From assembly GCA_034435055.1 (NCBI GenBank), contig DAOTXS010000043.1:1-64000 (forward strand): a stretch of 64,000 nt of DNA, written 5' to 3'. Source of the stretch: DAOTXS01 sp034435055 (GTDB lineage Bacteria; Chloroflexota; Anaerolineae; UBA4142). Below, piece by piece: positions 59,512-64,000 of the stretch. The notes beneath the pieces were generated by a model, which did not search any database, had not been told where the DNA came from, and saw only the letters and a list, made by a program, of their open reading frames with translations. Made by a program: the position numbers and the translations under genes. Position 1 is the stretch's first letter. Every line of letters starts with the position of its first letter.

Positions 59512-59907
59512 ATGGAAGAGCTCAAGCCCGGGCTGGTTGGCGAAGTTAGCGAATTTGTCACCGAGCAACTCACCGCCGCATCGATCAAAAGCGGTTTGGT
59601 GTCCGCGTACGCGACCCCGGCGATGACGGCGTTGATGGAAAATGCTAGCGTGCTAGCCATTCAAAAATTTTTGCCCAAAGGTCACACATCCGTTGGCGCG
59701 GAAATGTGCGTCAAGCACATTGCGCCAACCCCGGTGGGTGTGCGTGTACACGCGCGCTCCCAAGTGCTCACGGTCGATGGGCGCAAGGTGACGTTCCAAG
59801 TCGAAGCGTGGGATCATCAAGAAAAAATCGGCGAGGGGACGCACGTTCGCGTCATCGTCGATGCCGCGCGCTTCAAAGACAAAATCGAAAAGAAATTAAA
59901 GTCGTAG
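59512..59907 (+). CDS. FlK-like hotdog thioesterase
   Basis: 131 residues, hotdog fold. ATPAMTALMENASV (helix with Thr and Glu), HTSVGAEMCVKHIAPTPVG and GEGTHVRVIVD match the fluoroacetyl-CoA thioesterase-like family; the active-site Thr/Glu/His pattern appears present. The natural substrate is probably another acyl-CoA. Gene precedes tldD by 13 bases and may be co-transcribed. ATG at 59512 follows GGGAGGAG. Confidence 0.85.
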   Translation: MEELKPGLVGEVSEFVTEQLTAASIKSGLVSAYATPAMTALMENASVLAIQKFLPKGHTSVGAEMCVKHIAPTPVGVRVHARSQVLTVDGRKVTFQVEAWDHQEKIGEGTHVRVIVDAARFKDKIEKKLKS

Positions 59908-59920
59908 AGTCGGAGGATGG

Positions 59921-61375
59921 ATGAAAGATATTACCTCGCGCGCGTTGAATATGGCGCAGATTCGTGGTGCCGCGTACGCGGACATTCGCATCGTCGATCG
60001 ATTGACGCAACGCATCGCGGTTAAGAACGGCAGAGTTGAAGCATTGCAACAAGACGAGACGCAGGGTTTTGGCGTGCGCGTCATCGTGAACGGCGCGTGG
60101 GGATTTGCGTCTTGCTCGCGGTTGGAACCCAAAGAGGTCGAGCGTGTGGTAACGCAAGCCATTGCCATTGCAAAAGCCAGCGCGTTGACGAAAACCCGTG
60201 ATGTGAATCTTGGCGCGCCGGTGGCATCGCGAGGCGTGTATGAAACGCCGGTAAAACTTGATCCATTCATCGTCTCGCTCGATGAAAAGATTGGCGTGTT
60301 GCTCAAAGCGGACGAAGAGATGCGGCGCGTCAGAGGCGTCAAAGTTGCGCGCGGCGAAATGACATTCGTCCGCGAGAGCAAAGAATTTGCTTCGACCGAA
60401 GACGCGGCGGTGCGGCAGGAAATCATCGAAAGTGGTTGTGGCATCGTGGCGATTGCCACCGATCTTGCGACCGGCGAAGTCCAAGTGCGTTCGTATCCAA
60501 ACGCCGGCGGCCGCAATCAAGTCACGCGCGGGTACGAATTCGTTCAAGAACAAAAACTTGCGGAGAACGCGCGGCGCGTGGGTGAAGAAGCGGTGGCGTT
60601 GTTGACCGCCGACCAATGTCCCAGTTACGATGCGATGACGATCATTCTCGATGGTTCGCAACTGGCGTTGCAGGTGCACGAATCGTGCGGTCATCCGATT
60701 GAGTTGGATCGCGTCCTAGGTTCGGAAGCGGCGTTTGCCGGCACATCGTTCCTCACGCCGGACAATCTGAAAAATTTTCGCTACGGGTCAGACATCGTCA
60801 ACATCACCGCCGACGCGACGATTCCCGGCGGCTTGGGCACGTTTGGCTGGGACGATGAAGGTGTGCCGGCGCAAAAGACCGATATCGTGCAGAATGGAAT
60901 TTTCGTTGGCTATTTGACGAGCCGCGAAACGGCGCAAGAATTGAAACTTGGCGCGTCGAACGGAACGATGCGCGCGGACGGCTGGAATCGTATGCCGATT
61001 ATTCGGATGACGAATGTGAATCTTTTGCCCGGCACATGGAAGCTCGACGATTTGATCGCCGATACGGATGACGGCATTTGGATGGAAACGAATCGTTCGT
61101 GGAGCATCGACGACAAGCGTTTGAATTTCCAATTCGGCACGGAGATGGCGTACGAAATCAAAGGGGGCAAGAAAACGCGGATGCTGAAAAACGCGACGTA
61201 CACCGGCATCACACCGGAATTTTGGAATTCGTGCGACGCGATTTGCAACGAGCATCATTGGATCGTGTGGGGCACGCCGAACTGCGGTAAAGGACAACCG
61301 CCGCAGATCGCGCACACCGGGCACGGCGCAGCGCCGGCGCGTTTTCGCAACGTGCGGGTTGGAGTCGTTAAATAA
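59921..61375 (+). CDS. tldD: TldD metalloprotease subunit
   Basis: 484 residues. HESCGHPIELDRVLG (~residues 253-267) is the HExxxH zinc motif of TldD; GDDEGVPAQ-like FGWDDEGVPAQKTDIVQNG and YLTSRETA follow. TldD and TldE form a heterodimeric protease that degrades unfolded peptides and processes natural-product precursors such as microcin B17 or CcdA. TldE is encoded directly downstream. Start at 59921 follows GGAGGATGG. Confidence 0.95.
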   Translation: MKDITSRALNMAQIRGAAYADIRIVDRLTQRIAVKNGRVEALQQDETQGFGVRVIVNGAWGFASCSRLEPKEVERVVTQAIAIAKASALTKTRDVNLGAPVASRGVYETPVKLDPFIVSLDEKIGVLLKADEEMRRVRGVKVARGEMTFVRESKEFASTEDAAVRQEIIESGCGIVAIATDLATGEVQVRSYPNAGGRNQVTRGYEFVQEQKLAENARRVGEEAVALLTADQCPSYDAMTIILDGSQLALQVHESCGHPIELDRVLGSEAAFAGTSFLTPDNLKNFRYGSDIVNITADATIPGGLGTFGWDDEGVPAQKTDIVQNGIFVGYLTSRETAQELKLGASNGTMRADGWNRMPIIRMTNVNLLPGTWKLDDLIADTDDGIWMETNRSWSIDDKRLNFQFGTEMAYEIKGGKKTRMLKNATYTGITPEFWNSCDAICNEHHWIVWGTPNCGKGQPPQIAHTGHGAAPARFRNVRVGVVK

Positions 61376-61386
61376 AACGGGAGAAC

Positions 61387-61420
61387 GTGTCAACGTTGAA
61401 ACGTTAGTACGTTGATACAC
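61387..61420. repeat. short imperfect inverted repeat between tldD and tldE
   Basis: GTGTCAACG (61387-61395) and CGTTGATACAC (61410-61420) with AACGTT in between. It sits in a 58-base gap just before the tldE ribosome site GAGGAG; could be a dispersed repeat or a stem tuning TldE amount. Confidence 0.5.
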
Positions 61421-61433
61421 TGAGGAGATAACG

Positions 61434-62774
61434 ATGCTCGGTCCAAATAAACTGAGTGAAATCGCCAATCAAGTTTTTTCATTTTCCAAAGCCGATCAAA
61501 CCGAAGTGATCATTCGCAGTACGGACTCGGCGTTGACGCGCTTTGCCAATAATCACATTCACCAAAACGTCGCCGAAGCAGATGTGGAGGTGCGCGTGCG
61601 TGTGGTGTACGGTAAAAAAATCGGCGTGGCATCCAGCAATGATCTTACGCCGGACGCCCTCAAACGAATTGTCGAAACCGCGCGCGCCATTGCGCAACGA
61701 CAACGTGAAGACCCGGAATTCCAATCACTTCCTGCGCCCCAGCCGATTCAAAACATCGAAGCGTTCGTCGAGCAAACGGCAAATTATTCACCCGAACAGC
61801 GCGCGCAAGTGGTGAATGTCTTGTGCAAAAAGGCAAAAGAGAAAGGGCTGGTCGCCGCCGGCGCCTTCACGACAACCGCGATGGAAATCACCGTCGCTAA
61901 TTCGCTTGGCGTGTTCGCATATCATCCGATCACGTACGCCGATCTCAACACCGTGATGATGACCGATACCGGGTCGGGGTACGCGTCGGTGACGCATCAA
62001 GACGCGCGCCAGGTCAATGCCGAAGCCGTCGCCCGCGAAGCCATCGACAAGGCGTTGCGCGCGCGCAACCCGATTGCGCTTGACCCCGGCGAGTACACGG
62101 TTTTTCTCGAAGAGTACGCGGTCGCCGATATTCTCGATGCGCTGAACTATGTCTCGTTCTCTGCGCAAGCGGTGCAAGAAGAGCGCTCGTTTATGAAAGG
62201 CAAAATGGGAGAAAAGGTGATGGATGAGCGCGTTACGATTTTCGACGACGGGCTTGCGCCCGACACGATTGCATTGCCATTCGATTTTGAAGGCGTGCCG
62301 CGTCAAAAAGTGATGCTGATCGAAAACGGCATTGCGCGCGGCGTGGTGTACGACACGGCAACAGCGCAACGTGACGGGGTCGCATCGACCGGGCATTCAC
62401 TCCCCGCACCGAACACGATGGGACCATTCGCGTTGCATTTAGCAATGGCACCGGGCAATACACCGAAAAGCGAGATGCTCAAATCGATTGAACGCGGTGT
62501 GTGGGTTACGCGCTTTTGGTACACGCGCGTCGTACATCCGATGAAAGTGTTGATCACCGGGATGACGCGCGATGGCACGTTCTTGATCGAGAACGGGGTG
62601 GTGACCCAGCCGCTGAAAAATTTCCGCTTCACCACGAGTTATCTCGACGCGCTGAATAATCTGCGTGCTATCGGTGATTCGACGAAACTTTTCTTTGAAG
62701 ATTGGAGCGGCGCGGCGCGGCGCGTGCCAGCGTTAGTGGTAGACCGGTTTCGATTTACGGGAACGACGCAATAA
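61434..62774 (+). CDS. pmbA: TldE (PmbA) metalloprotease subunit
   Basis: 446 residues. Same fold as TldD without the HExxxH motif; features: SDTADVRVRVVYGKKIGVASSND, DPGEYTVFLEEYAVADILDAL, FDFEGVPRQKVMLIENGIARGVVYDTATA and STGHSLPAPNTMGPF. It binds the substrate entry site of the TldD/E complex. ATG at 61434 follows TGAGGAGATAACG. Confidence 0.95.
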   Translation: MLGPNKLSEIANQVFSFSKADQTEVIIRSTDSALTRFANNHIHQNVAEADVEVRVRVVYGKKIGVASSNDLTPDALKRIVETARAIAQRQREDPEFQSLPAPQPIQNIEAFVEQTANYSPEQRAQVVNVLCKKAKEKGLVAAGAFTTTAMEITVANSLGVFAYHPITYADLNTVMMTDTGSGYASVTHQDARQVNAEAVAREAIDKALRARNPIALDPGEYTVFLEEYAVADILDALNYVSFSAQAVQEERSFMKGKMGEKVMDERVTIFDDGLAPDTIALPFDFEGVPRQKVMLIENGIARGVVYDTATAQRDGVASTGHSLPAPNTMGPFALHLAMAPGNTPKSEMLKSIERGVWVTRFWYTRVVHPMKVLITGMTRDGTFLIENGVVTQPLKNFRFTTSYLDALNNLRAIGDSTKLFFEDWSGAARRVPALVVDRFRFTGTTQ

Positions 62775-62815
62775 AAAAAGAACCTCGATTTCTTTTAGAA
62801 ATCGAGGTTTATAAT
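62774..62815. terminator. bidirectional terminator after tldE
   Basis: 13-bp stem AACCTCGATTTCT (62781-62793) / AGAAATCGAGGTT (62797-62809), A-rich before and T-rich after; convergent genes end at 62774 and 62818. Confidence 0.9.
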
Positions 62816-62817
62816 TT

Positions 62818-63807
62818 TTACGGTTTGGTACCGGGGAGTGGTTTAGCGTCGGTGGGCGGAGTTACTTTGATGGTAGGATTGTTATAGTCCCACATATGAC
62901 CGTTGATCTTGAATGCGCCTTTTTCGGTTGGAGTCTTGGCGTTATGCCCTTGATAGTCCATCGAAAATTTGTGGACGTAGCCATCACTGCAAAGCCAGAC
63001 GCGCGTTTCCGATTTATCCACCACGCTGAGATCGCCGGTATCTTTGCCCGCGCCGAAGATGCCCGTCATGCCTGCCGCATCAAATTTGCTAAGCGTGCCT
63101 GCCCAAATGTCGCACGCTTGACCATCGACTAATTCATTCCCCACTTTTTTGAAGCTTGCCGGGTTGTCGATGAAATCGTTGAATGTATCCGGCTTGGCAA
63201 AATCGCCCATCCCACTCGTGGTCGAGTTGTCGCTGGTGACGTACCACACTTTGGGATCCGCCAAGCCGAACATTTTGACCCCGCGCATGTACGTCTTGTT
63301 ATCGGCGGTGAGAAATTCCACCGTGCCGTTGGGATCGCCGGAGAAAATTGCCAAGAAACCACCCTTGGAACTCATCCGCATATTTTTTCCATCCACTTCA
63401 CCCGACATATCGAACAACGTTTCCTCCGTGTATTTGCCGTTAGTCGTTCCGCCAATAATCATAGCAAATTGCATTCGATACTTGGTCGCGCTGTTGGCTT
63501 TTTTCAAAGCATCGGCAAAGGGATTGCTACCCGCCGGCGCAGCCGATGATGCGGCGGATGATGCCGCGGACGACGATGTTTTGGGCGGCGCAACTTGTGT
63601 TGGAACCGTGCCCGGCGCAAATGGCGTTTCTTTGACCGAAGGTAGCGGCGGAACTATTGTCGGTTCCAATTGCGAAATGGTATCGCCGAAGACTCGTGAG
63701 ATTTGACCGGGCAAGTCAACGACGAACCAGAGAATACCAACACCGATACAGCAAACGAGCAATACCACAGCGCATCCACCCAGAATCCAAACTAAATTTT
63801 TATTCAT
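62818..63807 (-). CDS. secreted or membrane-anchored protein with Ser/Ala tether (LppX/LolA-like fold suspected)
   Basis: 329 residues. Membrane anchor at ~6-33 (VWILGGCAVVLLVCCIGVGILWFVV), a Pro/Ser/Ala tether with SSAASSAASSAAP (~80-95), then a ~230-residue beta-rich domain (NSATKYRMQFAMIIGGTTNGKY, MRMSSKGGFLAIFSGD, VDGQACDIWAG) like lipid-carrying LppX/LolA-type proteins. No catalytic motif. ATG at 63807 follows AAGGAGGAAAA. The tether style matches the TolB-like protein at 19732, implying a common way to display domains. Function unknown. Confidence 0.82.
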   Translation of the reverse strand: MNKNLVWILGGCAVVLLVCCIGVGILWFVVDLPGQISRVFGDTISQLEPTIVPPLPSVKETPFAPGTVPTQVAPPKTSSSAASSAASSAAPAGSNPFADALKKANSATKYRMQFAMIIGGTTNGKYTEETLFDMSGEVDGKNMRMSSKGGFLAIFSGDPNGTVEFLTADNKTYMRGVKMFGLADPKVWYVTSDNSTTSGMGDFAKPDTFNDFIDNPASFKKVGNELVDGQACDIWAGTLSKFDAAGMTGIFGAGKDTGDLSVVDKSETRVWLCSDGYVHKFSMDYQGHNAKTPTEKGAFKINGHMWDYNNPTIKVTPPTDAKPLPGTKP

Positions 63808-63825
63808 TTTTCCTCCTTGCGGAAT

Positions 63826-63854
63826 AGTGTAATCGAATCTGATGCTTTGTGCAA
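63826..63854 (-). promoter_or_regulatory. promoter of the LppX/LolA-like gene
   Basis: Minus strand TTGCAC (63854-63849), 17-base spacer, TACACT (63831-63826). Confidence 0.65.
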
Positions 63855-63924
63855 GTCCCTTTGCGCCCGGTAATCCATACTGCCAGGCAATCATTCGCGA
63901 ATTATCGCGCGCGGTTCAATTTAT

Positions 63925-63953
63925 TTGACTAAAACGATGCTCTTTGTTATACT
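63925..63953 (+). promoter_or_regulatory. promoter of the tRNA-Ser gene
   Basis: TTGACT (63925-63930), 17-base spacer, TATACT (63948-63953). Predicted transcription start ~63960, six bases before the mature tRNA 5' end. Confidence 0.85.
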
Positions 63954-63965
63954 GCTTTTGCTCGT

Positions 63966-64000
63966 GGAGGAGTGCCGGAGTGGACTATCGGCGCCGCCTT
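63966..64000 (+). tRNA. tRNA-Ser, 5' part (truncated by window edge)
   Basis: GGAGGAG (acceptor 5' strand, 63966-63972), T8, then CCG-GAGTGGACTAT-CGG, a type-II serine D-arm, and CGCCGCCTT, the start of the anticodon arm. The anticodon and variable arm lie outside; TGA (or another Ser anticodon) is plausible from the ...CCGCCTT beginning. A strong promoter is right upstream. Confidence 0.8.

Noticed and set aside
1..64000. CRISPR arrays, prophage or insertion sequences
   Set aside because: No regularly spaced direct repeats, transposase, integrase or phage structural genes were seen; only small dispersed hairpin repeats.

Overview
The window looks like a piece of chromosome from an uncultured Chloroflexota bacterium, probably Anaerolineae-like. 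This is inferred from gene content and protein style: Ser/Pro/Thr-rich tethers (TPT, SSA) on secreted proteins, Chloroflexi-type ECF sigma, MazG and MoxR/DUF58 proteins, a monoderm-style coproporphyrin heme route, and no outer-membrane genes. No 16S or phylogenetic marker is present to prove it. Coding density is high, most genes start with ATG and a purine-rich ribosome site, and many intergenic hairpin terminators are visible. No CRISPR array, transposase or phage gene was seen.

Layout. 1-3394: end of a glycerol-3-phosphate importer (ugpB fragment, ugpA, ugpE) followed by a lipoprotein glycerophosphodiesterase; the matching UgpC-type ATPase lies on the other strand (5087-6214), after a MazG-family protein and a HU protein. 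6444-10167: two large secreted proteins sharing an N-terminal Ig-like domain, one with eight calcium-binding thrombospondin-3 repeats. 10213-15877 (minus): a membrane-inserted SbcC/YhaN-like ATPase, M32 carboxypeptidase and dGTPase. 15914-19595: a NarL-type two-component system divergent from a collagen-tethered octaheme cytochrome lipoprotein. 19732-23609: two TolB-like propeller proteins and an M20 peptidase.

23743-32088 is one long plus-strand array: a MerR-type regulator, an AhbD-like radical SAM enzyme, chlorite-dismutase-like ChdC/HemQ, ferrochelatase, CgoX/HemY oxidase, then a Dpp-type ABC importer (binding protein and two permeases). It encodes the end of heme synthesis with two chemically different enzymes for the same last step. 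32144-38676 (minus) holds a glyoxalase-like protein, an LCP cell-wall ligase, and a MoxR-DUF58-VWA set with an HtrA-like protease. 38911-46426: an M48 protease, a tiny Flp pilin, an ECF sigma factor with a candidate membrane partner, two DegV proteins, a PrsW-like protease, RsmI and an MFS transporter.

46491-50708 (minus): a class A PBP with a long TPT tail and an OpgC-like membrane acyltransferase; the latter shares a compact symmetric divergent promoter with a second MoxR ATPase. 52128-57840: a double-GNAT protein, a stand-alone PEP-synthase ATP-grasp domain with an apparent CTG start, and a DrrA-type ABC exporter with two permeases. 58203-62774: a frame-disrupted DUF2807 lipoprotein, a LiaF-like membrane protein, an FlK-like thioesterase and the TldD/TldE protease pair. 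The last gene is a lipoprotein-like secreted protein (minus), and the final 35 bases are the 5' part of a tRNA-Ser gene behind a near-consensus promoter.
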